Positions 7,942 to 15,598 of a stretch of 20,130 nucleotides of DNA are shown piece by piece. The notes beneath the pieces were generated by a model that saw only the letters and a program-made list of their open reading frames with translations, was not told where the DNA came from and searched no databases. Location: NCBI GenBank assembly GCA_934699415.1, contig CAKUWO010000020.1, forward strand, positions 1-20,130, read 5' to 3'. The first letter of the stretch is position 1. The number at the start of each line of letters is the position of its first letter. A program made the position numbers and the translations under genes. The stretch is from an uncultured Erysipelotrichaceae bacterium (GTDB lineage Bacteria > Bacillota_I > Bacilli_A > Erysipelotrichales > Erysipelotrichaceae).

Positions 7942-9475
7942 AATTTAATCTCCTTAATAGAATAGCGAAACAAAGAGAAATAAATAATGAAACACTTAAT
8001 TCATCAAGACAATGCCCTGATAGATATGCTGAAGCGAAAGCTAAAGTAATACTCATCATTAAGATAATTGATAAGAAAGTCCACTTACCTTTAGAATATC
8101 CGGTAATTAACTTTAAAGCTGCATAGATATAAGTGATAAGCCATGGTCCCATTAAGAAGATAAAACCAACTAAACCATAAGCATAATATTGCATCTTAAA
8201 GTCTTGTTCGATAAGAATACCACCACGCATAAATGTTCCATAACCTAAACCACTTAATTTTTGAGTATTATTTAAGTTATCCCATTTATATTTGGTAAAG
8301 ATATTCTCAATTTGACGACCATTAACTCTTTCGCTTAATTCATAATCAAAGATTAAATCAGCCCAGAATTTAGGATCATGATGATAATCATACCATTTGG
8401 TGTAATAGATAGGTGGGGTAACACCAATCATAAAACTATAATCTTCAAAGATATAAGTCCAATAGTCATACCATTCTTTAGAATAAGGTATTAAACCATC
8501 GCCTCCTCTTTTTACTTCTTGTTTAATATCATTTCTCTCTTGGTCATGTTCAATTACATAACCATAATCCATCGCATCAATCTTTTGATTTTGATAAGCA
8601 GGAGAGAAAGGAATGATTAAACCATTAAAAATCATCATTATTAGAGTAAAGACCAAGAATGATTTTTGAAGTTTATCTTGTTTAAGGAGAGCAAGGATTA
8701 AATGAATAAAGAATAAAGCTAAAGGTATAAGAATAGTTGAATATGCTGCAACCCTTGTGGATAAGATAATCATTGCTAAAGAATGAATGGCAATTAAAGA
8801 GCCAATAAAAGTCTTTTTCTTACCTTTGACTTTTGAAAAGAAATAATAAAGTAAAGGTAAAATGCAAACTAATAAAATACCAATGGTATTGCCTTCTTTG
8901 AAGAAGAATTTAGAAGCATATTTACGTGGTCGATTATTTTCGCTAAAAGGTAAAGAGAACCAAGAAAAGATATTATCTTTGGTATAACCTTCATAAGTAG
9001 AATAGGAACAAATAAATAAGTTACTTAAGAAAATAGGTAAAGCAACAGTTAAAGATGATGTAATAGTTGCGATTTCTAACCATTCTTCTTTTATTTCATC
9101 TTGATAGAAGAAATAAATATAAACTAATGGTAAAAGTAAAGTAATGGTATAAACAATTTCATCTTTAATTAAGAAGACATAGTTATCAGGTAAGAATAGG
9201 TTATAGGATAAATAATTACTAGTTTTACAATGCAAAAAGAAATAGATTATAAATGGTAAACCATATAAAAGAGCTAATATAAATAGTCTTTTCTTATCTT
9301 TTTCATAACTTAAGAAACATAAAAGAATTAATAAAGGTAAGATAATAAAATTTATTAAAGTCGTAAATCTTATAGGTAAATAAGTAGCTGCAAGATAATC
9401 AAGTTCAATAACAGGATGTAATACAACAAGTACCAAAGCTACCGGGAAAAGATAAGGTTTAATCTTTTTAAGCAT
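7928..9475 (-). CDS. wzy: Wzy-like polysaccharide polymerase / O-antigen ligase-family membrane protein
   Basis: The protein has 515 residues and about 11-12 membrane segments. It is interrupted by a large hydrophilic loop at roughly residues 290-405, the layout of Wzy polymerases and O-antigen ligases. FKEGNTIGILLVC (192-204) and LSTRVAAYS (238-246, Arg241) correspond to the conserved regions ahead of the big loop in this superfamily. GLGYGTFMRGG followed by EQDF and YAYGLVGFIF comes after it, again as in Wzy/WaaL proteins. It should join flipped repeat units on the outer face of the membrane. A strong AAGGAGG site precedes the start, whose ATG shares one base with the stop of the gene upstream. 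A ligase role is the alternative, but being inside a cluster with Wzx favours polymerase. Confidence 0.75.
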   Translation of the reverse strand: MLKKIKPYLFPVALVLVVLHPVIELDYLAATYLPIRFTTLINFIILPLLILLCFLSYEKDKKRLFILALLYGLPFIIYFFLHCKTSNYLSYNLFLPDNYVFLIKDEIVYTITLLLPLVYIYFFYQDEIKEEWLEIATITSSLTVALPIFLSNLFICSYSTYEGYTKDNIFSWFSLPFSENNRPRKYASKFFFKEGNTIGILLVCILPLLYYFFSKVKGKKKTFIGSLIAIHSLAMIILSTRVAAYSTILIPLALFFIHLILALLKQDKLQKSFLVFTLIMMIFNGLIIPFSPAYQNQKIDAMDYGYVIEHDQERNDIKQEVKRGGDGLIPYSKEWYDYWTYIFEDYSFMIGVTPPIYYTKWYDYHHDPKFWADLIFDYELSERVNGRQIENIFTKYKWDNLNNTQKLSGLGYGTFMRGGILIEQDFKMQYYAYGLVGFIFLMGPWLITYIYAALKLITGYSKGKWTFLSIILMMSITLAFASAYLSGHCLDELSVSLFISLCFAILLRRLNYEQA

Positions 9476-11718
9476 TATTTTTCCTCCTTAATCAATGAAC
9501 TTAAATCAATGTGTAATACTTTTTTACGATCCTCGTAAGCGACGGTGTCGATTGTTAAAGACTTACCTTCATGATCAAAACGAGGATGCAAATCACAGCG
9601 TTTATCATCTTGATATTTCTTGCCAGAATAGAATTGACCAATAAGAGTAACATCGTTTTTTAAAGTATCAATTAAAAATAATTTTGATTTGCAAGTATAG
9701 TCAGGATAGCGATCTGTAACAATATAACGATCAGAATAAGCTGTAGGATGACCATCATCTAATAAATAGGGATGATCAAAAGGTTTCTCTTCTAGTGTTT
9801 TAAGGTCAATAAAGGCGTAACCATCTTTATTGTCTTTACGACGTAAGTACCCAAATAATAAATCATTATTAACCCAACACATATGCGATACCATTTCATT
9901 ATCAGCTAATAAAGTTAATTCTTTAGTTTCAATATTAACCATTAATAAACGAGTATATTTCTTGCCTTCATAGAAGTAGCGGTGCAAGAATATCGCTTTT
10001 TTACTATCTGGTGAGATATCAATGTGATTAACTTTATGAGTAGCAGTTTTCATGATGTCTTTAGGCATGAAAGCCTTGATTTCATTAAGACTTAAATAGA
10101 GTGATACTTCATTCTTATTAATATCTAAATAATAAATGCCATCTAAATCATCGCTTCTAAGTTCATCATAAGGTAAATTAAAGTAACCATAATCCTTACG
10201 TAACTTAGCCAAACGTGAGAAATTAAGAGTTAAAGCGAATTCATTATTTTTAGCTAAAGAATAAATTGGAGCACATAATATTCTCTCCTCTTTAGTACTT
10301 AAAGTAACAATCTTAGAGCGATATTGTTTACCATCAAAGAAGTTATAAATAATATGATCTTCATCCATCCATGATTCCATAGAACCTTGTTGAAAGTTAA
10401 AGGCTTCAGTATCACCAATCTTATTGCCATCGACATAAACACCCATATTTTGTTTATAAGATAAAGAAGTAGATGTGGTTTTTAAATATAAACTATGACC
10501 TTTATAAATACACGGTTTATCATAATAGCCAAAGAAATTAGTGCCAATAGGATCTATTAAATTAGCATTAACACCCTCTTTTAAGATGACTTTATCATCA
10601 TTACGAGTGTAATAATATTTCGCATGAAAATGATAGATTTCATATAGCTTAGTTAATAGAGGATTATTGTTGATAGTATCTCTTAAATGGTCTTTTAAAG
10701 AGCCATATAAGCGTCTTCTATATAACTTTTGATACATCTTATAAGATTTACCATTATCTAATAAGGCTTCTTTTTGTGCTAAGACTTTAGAAGTATCGGT
10801 TACATAGATTTTATTAAGTTTTAAGATAGCATCTTTATAAGGAATAAGACGTTTTAAATAAGTGTATAAAAGCTCATATTTAGCTTCTTTTAACTTATTA
10901 TCACCACTAATATTGTCAATCTTATAGAAGATAGAATAGAAAGCTTCAAATAGACGGTAATAGAAGATATCTTCACCCTTACTTTGGTCTAATAAAGCAT
11001 TAAAGACAGTTACCCAAGCATCAATAATAGTTGGTTTTAAATCAGTTCTTGTATTACCAATACGATTAATTAAATAGAAAGATAAAGGCTCTTCACAATA
11101 AGTAACAGTTTCTACTTTATTTAAAGAATAGAAAAAGAGTAAGTTATCGGTATAACTAACTTTATGAGGGAATTTAATTTCTTTTACTAAAGCTAAAGGA
11201 TATAACTTAGCATGAGGAGAAGGTTCCATAAAGTATAAAGCATTGAAATCTTTATTACCTTTTCGATATATCTTCTTATCTTCTAAGATACCAAATTCAG
11301 GATTGAAAGACGGATCATATTTAATTTCTTCATTGTCAGAATAAACAAGATTCTTACTTCCAACAACTAAGTCAGCTTGTGTTTCTTCTTGGTATTTCAT
11401 TAAAGTGCTTAAAGCATTGTTAGCTAAATAATCATCAGGATCACAAACTAAGATGTAGTCGGCATCGCTTAAATTAAAGCCAGCTTCAAGAGCACTGCCA
11501 TAACCTCCATTTTCTTTTTGAATACATTTAAAGATTTCAGGATGGTTAGCAGTATATTTATCAATGATTGTTTGTTCGTTAAATGGTGAGCCATCATTTA
11601 CAACAATTACATCATAATTTTCATAATCCTGAGCTAATAGAGAATCAAGGCATTTAGCTATATAAGCTTCGACATTATATGTCGGTACAATAACAGATAT
11701 CTTTTTCATCCTATTCAT
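9475..11718 (-). CDS. GT2 glycosyltransferase fused to a C-terminal beta-propeller-like domain
   Basis: This 747-residue protein is more than twice the size of the other two GT2 enzymes here. Residues 5-230 are a GT2 domain: ISVIVPTYNVEAYI (7-20), VVNDGSP (39-45), KENGGYGSALEAG (68-80) and DPDD (93-96) as the metal site. Residues 230-370 look helical. From about 385 to the end the sequence is beta-rich with repeated blade-like units, such as IDISPDSKKAIFLHR (566-580), SHMCW (611-615), DDGHPTAYSDRYIVTD (654-669) and CDLHPRFDHEGKSLTIDT (708-725). These resemble TolB/WD40-type or oligogalacturonate-lyase-like propellers. The histidines sit where that lyase family binds metal; this is an inference. 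Met1 (AAGG site four bases away) and Met4 are both possible starts. The gene begins after a 72-base gap with a terminator-like hairpin. Confidence 0.85.
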   Translation of the reverse strand: MNRMKKISVIVPTYNVEAYIAKCLDSLLAQDYENYDVIVVNDGSPFNEQTIIDKYTANHPEIFKCIQKENGGYGSALEAGFNLSDADYILVCDPDDYLANNALSTLMKYQEETQADLVVGSKNLVYSDNEEIKYDPSFNPEFGILEDKKIYRKGNKDFNALYFMEPSPHAKLYPLALVKEIKFPHKVSYTDNLLFFYSLNKVETVTYCEEPLSFYLINRIGNTRTDLKPTIIDAWVTVFNALLDQSKGEDIFYYRLFEAFYSIFYKIDNISGDNKLKEAKYELLYTYLKRLIPYKDAILKLNKIYVTDTSKVLAQKEALLDNGKSYKMYQKLYRRRLYGSLKDHLRDTINNNPLLTKLYEIYHFHAKYYYTRNDDKVILKEGVNANLIDPIGTNFFGYYDKPCIYKGHSLYLKTTSTSLSYKQNMGVYVDGNKIGDTEAFNFQQGSMESWMDEDHIIYNFFDGKQYRSKIVTLSTKEERILCAPIYSLAKNNEFALTLNFSRLAKLRKDYGYFNLPYDELRSDDLDGIYYLDINKNEVSLYLSLNEIKAFMPKDIMKTATHKVNHIDISPDSKKAIFLHRYFYEGKKYTRLLMVNIETKELTLLADNEMVSHMCWVNNDLLFGYLRRKDNKDGYAFIDLKTLEEKPFDHPYLLDDGHPTAYSDRYIVTDRYPDYTCKSKLFLIDTLKNDVTLIGQFYSGKKYQDDKRCDLHPRFDHEGKSLTIDTVAYEDRKKVLHIDLSSLIKEEK

Positions 11719-11746
11719 TCTACCTTAAAAGGCTCTAAAAGACTTA

Positions 11747-11752
11747 ATTATA
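11747..11752 (-). promoter_or_regulatory. Possible promoter (-10 box) for the GT2-propeller gene
   Basis: TATAAT is present on the minus strand in the gap after the epimerase terminator hairpin. It would start RNA near 11740, giving a leader of about 20 bases that contains the AAGG ribosome site at 11723-11726. The -35 region at 16-18 bases is poor (GTTCTT/TTCTTT). The position directly downstream of a terminator supports it, and the weak -35 argues against it. Confidence 0.3.
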
Positions 11753-11766
11753 TGGTCTTAAGTACT

Positions 11767-11792
11767 AAAAAGAACCTAAATTAATAGGTTCT
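11767..11792 (-). terminator. Terminator-like hairpin after the epimerase gene
   Basis: On the minus strand the sequence forms an 8-bp perfect stem (AGAACCTA/TAGGTTCT at 11771-11778 and 11785-11792) with a 6-base loop. The RNA then reads CTTTTTAG, so there is a run of five U. The stem overlaps the TAG stop of the epimerase. It has only three G/C pairs, so termination may be partial and act as a level control between the two halves of the cluster. Confidence 0.55.
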
Positions 11793-12777
11793 AGTTGTTA
11801 TAATATTTATTTTTATACCAAGTCGCAAAACGATGAATACCCTCTTCAATTCTTACTTGAGGCTCATAATTAAGAACCTCTTTAGCATGTGAATAATCAG
11901 AATAAGTGATATTAACATCGCCAGGTTGCATTGGTAATTGTTTGATATTAGGGGTGATATCTAATTCCTTAGCAATAACATCAATTAATCCCTTTAATGA
12001 AATAGGATGTGAACCACCGAGGTTAAAGACATCATAAACATTATCATGGTTTAAAAGATAGTGCATAGATAATAAGGTACCATGAACAATATCATCAACA
12101 TAAGTATAGTCACGGCTTGTACTACCATCACCAAACATTGGGATTTCTTTACCCTCTAACATCAATCTTGTGAATTTATTGATGGCTAAATCAGGACGTT
12201 GTTTTGGACCATAGACCGTAAAATAACGTAAGCAATGAATATCGATACCAAATAACGCATGATAGGTATGACATAATAATTCACCTGATTTCTTAGTTGC
12301 TGCATATGGTGAAATTGGGAAGTCAACGATATCTTTTTCTGAGAATGGAACCTTTTTATTATTGCCATAAACGGATGAAGAGGAAATAAAGACTAATTTC
12401 TTAGAATCACTATAACGAATACCTTCTAAGATATTCATTAAACCATTGATATTAACATCAACATAATATAAAGGATCTTCAATAGATGGTCTAACACCAG
12501 CCATAGCAGCCCAAGCGATAGTAGCTTTAATATCATGAGTTTTATAGATTTCAGCAATTAATTCCTTATCTCTAATATCACCTTCAATTACTTCAACATG
12601 ACGATTAAGTTCATTAGCTACCTTTAAAACATCGGCAATATTTTCTCTTTTTAGCTGGGGATCATAATAATCATTAAAGTTATCAATGATTAATAAATCT
12701 TCGCCCTCTTTTAATAATTCGATAGCTGCTGTTGAGCCAATGAATCCGGCAGCACCTGTTAAGAATATCTCAGCCAT
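11791..12777 (-). CDS. UDP-glucuronate 4-epimerase-like NAD-dependent epimerase (CapI/GAE type)
   Basis: This is a 328-residue extended short-chain dehydrogenase. The likely reaction is UDP-glucuronate to UDP-galacturonate in the cytoplasm, using the product of ugd. The NAD-binding GAAGFIG is at 8-14, and DNFNDYYDPQLKREN (32-46) is the stretch that marks glucuronate epimerases. The catalytic SSSSVYG is at 132-138, with Tyr158 and Lys162 in YAATKKSGELL. RYFTVYGPKQRPDLAI and MFGDGSTSRDYTYVDD follow, as in CapI-like proteins. The usual HLAAxAGVR stretch reads AWAAMAGVR here. ATG 12777 (MAEIFLTG) was chosen over 12798. It has an AAGGAG site, starts the Rossmann fold correctly and overlaps the preceding stop by 8 bases. 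UDP-glucose 4-epimerase is a less likely alternative. Confidence 0.87.
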   Translation of the reverse strand: MAEIFLTGAAGFIGSTAAIELLKEGEDLLIIDNFNDYYDPQLKRENIADVLKVANELNRHVEVIEGDIRDKELIAEIYKTHDIKATIAWAAMAGVRPSIEDPLYYVDVNINGLMNILEGIRYSDSKKLVFISSSSVYGNNKKVPFSEKDIVDFPISPYAATKKSGELLCHTYHALFGIDIHCLRYFTVYGPKQRPDLAINKFTRLMLEGKEIPMFGDGSTSRDYTYVDDIVHGTLLSMHYLLNHDNVYDVFNLGGSHPISLKGLIDVIAKELDITPNIKQLPMQPGDVNITYSDYSHAKEVLNYEPQVRIEEGIHRFATWYKNKYYNN

Positions 12778-13741
12778 TTTTTCTCCTTTTATAAGCATAA
12801 TAGCTCTTCGTTAAGAAACGATGTAAGTAAATAAAATCATTTCTATTCTCTTTAATCTGATATTTAGAAGGATTATGTTTAAAATATTTTTTCTTAAAAT
12901 CAAAGATTTCATCAATAAATTGATTTACAAATTCTGTATCATTCATATTCATCGCTTTGCGTAATGAATTGATGAAATTGATTGAACAGAGATAATTTAA
13001 TTCTTCTTTATAAGTATCAAAGATATTGTTTTCTTTATAATAATCGCATATTTCTTTACACATATCTAAGATATGTGTAAGTTTATGATCTGTTTTAGTA
13101 GTAATATTACCAACACGATCTATTAAATAATCATATAAAGGCTCTTCTAAGATTGATACTGCTTTAGCTAGATAAAGTAATTTAGGAGTAGTACCTAAAT
13201 CTTGATGACGATAACCATAAGGATATTTAATATCATGCTTAGTAAATAAAGAAGTCTTATAAAGCTTATTCCATGCAGCATTAGGAAGAAAAGCTAAGAT
13301 TTCAGGATTATCTATAAGACTATATCTACCTCTTTTAAATGGCATAGGAATAGCTTCTTTGACACCAGTTTGGGAATATAGTTGATAATACGGGAAGATA
13401 ACCATATCACTATCATCTTCTAGAATGGCATTAAGTGACAATTCAACCATTTGAGGCTCACACTGATCATCGCCATCAATAAACATGATATATGGTGCAG
13501 TAGCTCTTTTTAAGCCATAATTTCTAGCATCACTTAAGCCACCATTTTCTTTATAAAAATATATAAAGCGCTCATCATCTTTAATAAAATCTAAGACTTC
13601 ATCTTTACTATGGTCTTTAGAACCATCATCAATACATAAAATTCTAATATCTTGATAAGTTTGATTCTTTAATGAAGCGAGGGTAGCTTTAATATATTTC
13701 TCAACATTATAAATAGGTACAACAATATCTACTTTAGCCAT
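12770..13741 (-). CDS. GT2-family glycosyltransferase
   Basis: The protein has 323 residues, the same length as the other short GT2 but with clearly different sequence. The motifs in order are VDIVVPIYNVEKYI (4-17), IDDGSKD (37-43) for the nucleotide, KENGGLSDARNYG (64-76) and IDGDD (88-92) for the metal. The C-terminal third is rich in lysine, tyrosine and phenylalanine and may bind the membrane surface. It is the second gene of the cluster. It starts 8 bases inside wzx, with only a weak ribosome site (GGAAAG lies rather far from the ATG), so its translation probably depends on coupling to wzx. Which sugar it adds cannot be told. Confidence 0.92.
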   Translation of the reverse strand: MAKVDIVVPIYNVEKYIKATLASLKNQTYQDIRILCIDDGSKDHSKDEVLDFIKDDERFIYFYKENGGLSDARNYGLKRATAPYIMFIDGDDQCEPQMVELSLNAILEDDSDMVIFPYYQLYSQTGVKEAIPMPFKRGRYSLIDNPEILAFLPNAAWNKLYKTSLFTKHDIKYPYGYRHQDLGTTPKLLYLAKAVSILEEPLYDYLIDRVGNITTKTDHKLTHILDMCKEICDYYKENNIFDTYKEELNYLCSINFINSLRKAMNMNDTEFVNQFIDEIFDFKKKYFKHNPSKYQIKENRNDFIYLHRFLTKSYYAYKRRKNG

Positions 13742-15185
13742 TATGATGTCTCAACTTTCCAAGAGCCGTCATAAAGAGGTCATCTTTTAAAATAAGCAAT
13801 ACTAAGGCATAAACTAAAGCCCCAAATATTGCTTGAATGGCATTGGTATAAATATAGGAGCCTAAAGTATTACCAACATATATAACAGTTAAACCCATTA
13901 AAGCAGAGCCAATAATATATTTGAGAATAGAGGTACCTAAGTTAAAATGTACTTCTTTAGCTACAAAATAATATTGAACTAAAGCAACTGTTACTTCAGC
14001 TGCGATGGAACCAATAGCTGCTCCTAAGCCTCCAAGACTTGGGATTAAGAAATAGTTAATTACAAAGTTAATGCAAGCACCAACAATAACTGATAATGAA
14101 TAAGCTTTCGTTTTAGCAGTTGGTACTAAATATTGAATACCAAAGACATTACTAATAGAAATAGCAATAACAAGTGGTGCAGACCATTGAACAAGTTCAA
14201 TAGAGCGATTAATAGCACTTGGCGAATTCTTTAAATACCAAGGATAGAAATAAGGTGATACAAAGATTAAAGCTACTGTCATTGGAATAGCAATCATTAA
14301 AGCAATCTTTAAAGTGATATTGATATAATCAGCTGCTTTTTCTTTACCGTCACTAGAATTGTAATAAGCATTAGTAACGCGAGGCAACATAACAGAACCA
14401 ATAGAAGTAATAAATGATAAGAAAATCTTAACAAAACTTTGAGATGTAGCATATATTTCTAAATCAGCAGTATTGGTAGTTAATGTTGCAAGCATCGTTT
14501 TATCAAGCAAGGTATAAACTTGAATAGCAATTGTTGGAACAAATAGTGATAAAGTACCAACAAAATGATGATCAAAGGCATCTTTTAAAGAAATCTTAGT
14601 ATAATCAACATATTTCTTTAATTGTGCAAACATAATTGCTTGACCAATGAGTTCTGCAAAAGCATTGATAAAGACATAGATTAATAAATCATCTTCGCTT
14701 TTAACAAAGACGAAAATCATTATTACTCCTAAAATCTTTACAAAAGCATTTCTTAAAGAAGCAGATTTAAAGTCTTCAACACCATAATAAAGCCAACTAA
14801 TATCTAAAGCTGAAGCTAATAAAGTTAATAAGAATAAATACCAAACAGGTAAATATGATTTTACAAATAAAATGACATAAACAATATAGAAGATTGATAC
14901 TAATAAGACATTTAAGAATTGCATAGAGAAGATTTCAAAGAAAGTCTTTGATAATTTTTCACGATCATCTCTAACTCTTGCAATCTCACGATTACCATAA
15001 ACATTAATACCAAGTACACCAAATAAAACAAACCAGTTACCAATTGCGCCAACACTTTGGTTAATACCAAGGGTTGCCTCTCCTACATGAGAATAAAGGT
15101 AAGCGACAGTAAATAAAGGTAAGATTAATCTAATTACTTGGTAAAGCATGTTGTAAAGATAGTTTTTAAATAATTTAGCGTCCAT
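13734..15185 (-). CDS. wzx: Wzx-type polysaccharide repeat-unit flippase
   Basis: The protein has 483 residues with about 12-14 hydrophobic helices across its whole length and no soluble domain, as in the polysaccharide transporter branch of the MOP superfamily. The N-terminus MDAKLFKNYLYNMLYQVI is the usual Wzx opening (KNxLYNxLYQ), which supports ATG 15185 as the start. GINVYGNREIARVRDD at about 59-74 and the internal stretch around PRVTNAYYN are also family-like. It should move the undecaprenyl-linked repeat unit to the outer face for the Wzy-like polymerase. It is the first gene of the minus-strand cluster. No Shine-Dalgarno sequence precedes it; instead a TATAAT box lies seven bases ahead of the ATG (see promoter entry). 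Confidence 0.92.
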   Translation of the reverse strand: MDAKLFKNYLYNMLYQVIRLILPLFTVAYLYSHVGEATLGINQSVGAIGNWFVLFGVLGINVYGNREIARVRDDREKLSKTFFEIFSMQFLNVLLVSIFYIVYVILFVKSYLPVWYLFLLTLLASALDISWLYYGVEDFKSASLRNAFVKILGVIMIFVFVKSEDDLLIYVFINAFAELIGQAIMFAQLKKYVDYTKISLKDAFDHHFVGTLSLFVPTIAIQVYTLLDKTMLATLTTNTADLEIYATSQSFVKIFLSFITSIGSVMLPRVTNAYYNSSDGKEKAADYINITLKIALMIAIPMTVALIFVSPYFYPWYLKNSPSAINRSIELVQWSAPLVIAISISNVFGIQYLVPTAKTKAYSLSVIVGACINFVINYFLIPSLGGLGAAIGSIAAEVTVALVQYYFVAKEVHFNLGTSILKYIIGSALMGLTVIYVGNTLGSYIYTNAIQAIFGALVYALVLLILKDDLFMTALGKLRHHNG

Positions 15186-15192
15186 ATGTAAG

Positions 15193-15221
15193 ATTATAAG
15201 GCAATTTTAGAAAAATATAAA
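15193..15221 (-). promoter_or_regulatory. Promoter candidate for wzx, giving a near-leaderless mRNA
   Basis: On the minus strand the -10 box TATAAT (15198-15193) is perfect and lies 17 bases from TTTATA (15221-15216), which matches four positions of TTGACA. Transcription would begin about 15186, at or within one or two bases of the wzx ATG (15185). This agrees with the absence of any ribosome site there. Confidence 0.5.
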
Positions 15222-15228
15222 AAGCTAT

Positions 15229-15244
15229 CCTATATTTATATAGG
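15229..15244. repeat. Perfect inverted repeat upstream of the wzx promoter
   Basis: CCTATATTTATATAGG is a 16-base perfect palindrome apart from its central bases. It sits just upstream of the -35 box of the wzx promoter candidate, a common place for a regulator site. Read on the minus strand it is followed by T-rich DNA, so a weak attenuator for transcripts starting farther upstream is an alternative. Confidence 0.4.
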
Positions 15245-15300
15245 AAATAATTTACTTGTCTTTCTATCCTTATATATAAGTTAAATAAACATTTTTATTT

Positions 15301-15329
15301 AAATAGCTATTAAAATAACATAGCTATTT
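15301..15329. repeat. 9-bp inverted repeat followed by a T-rich stretch
   Basis: AAATAGCTA (15301-15309) pairs perfectly with TAGCTATTT (15321-15329) across an 11-base loop. On the plus strand it runs into TTTATTTT, so it resembles a weak terminator. No plus-strand gene lies upstream in the window, so it may be a relic, a protein site, or a guard against read-through. Confidence 0.4.
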
Positions 15330-15332
15330 TTT

Positions 15333-15353
15333 ATTTTCATATAATATGAAAAT
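15333..15353. repeat. 9-bp inverted repeat with 3-base centre
   Basis: ATTTTCATA and TATGAAAAT flank TAA in a 21-base palindrome. Its TTTTCAT half-site recurs in the repeat at 15548-15575 next to the transporter promoter, which could point to one regulator binding both. It does not match the CodY consensus spacing. Confidence 0.45.
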
Positions 15354-15509
15354 ATTTACATTGTCATAATCAATGAATTAAAGCTAATAAATCAGTTATT
15401 TAAACAGTGAATAAATATTAAAAAATATGGCTATATACAGCATTTATAAGCGATTTATGCTAAAAAATAGTAAATATTCTTACAATTACTATAAATTGCC
15501 GAAAAATAC

Positions 15510-15538
15510 TTGTAAATGAAAAATATTTAGCGTATTAT
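15510..15538 (+). promoter_or_regulatory. Promoter candidate for the peptide transporter operon
   Basis: TTGTAA (15510-15515) and TATTAT (15533-15538) are separated by exactly 17 bases. They match four and five positions of the main sigma factor consensus. Transcription would start near 15545, leaving a leader of about 54 bases before the first gene. Confidence 0.6.
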
Positions 15539-15547
15539 CTAAACAAG

Positions 15548-15575
15548 TTTTCATTTTGTTTCATAAGAATGAAAA
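15548..15575. repeat. 8-bp inverted repeat at the expected operon start site
   Basis: TTTTCATT (15548-15555) and AATGAAAA (15568-15575) are perfect complements across a 12-base loop. They lie immediately after the -10 box, so they could be an operator or a leader hairpin. It shares the TTTTCAT half-site with the palindrome at 15333-15353. Confidence 0.4.
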
Positions 15576-15598
15576 TGTTTCAAAAGATGGAGGTAGTC

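Larger units (their letters stand above)
15186..15598. other. Divergent non-coding region between wzx and the peptide transporter operon
   Basis: About 410 bases of very AT-rich DNA with no convincing coding frame separate the two clusters. It contains opposing promoter candidates at each end and four inverted repeats, listed separately. I see no tRNA, no riboswitch I can recognise and no mobile-element remnant. Short direct repeats such as ATTTAT around 15443-15458 are within what AT-rich DNA gives by chance. Confidence 0.8.

Noticed and set aside
12186..12368. 60-codon minus-strand frame within the epimerase gene
   Set aside because: It overlaps the catalytic region of the epimerase in another frame and has no start signals.
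15333..15353. CodY-type operator
   Set aside because: The palindrome has TTTTC and GAAAA arms but the spacing does not fit the 15-base CodY consensus, so I list it only as an inverted repeat.
15361..15509. Riboswitch or small RNA in the divergent region
   Set aside because: The stretch is AT-rich with no GC-paired helices or conserved core that I recognise. A 5-bp stem at 15439-15461 is too small to support a call.
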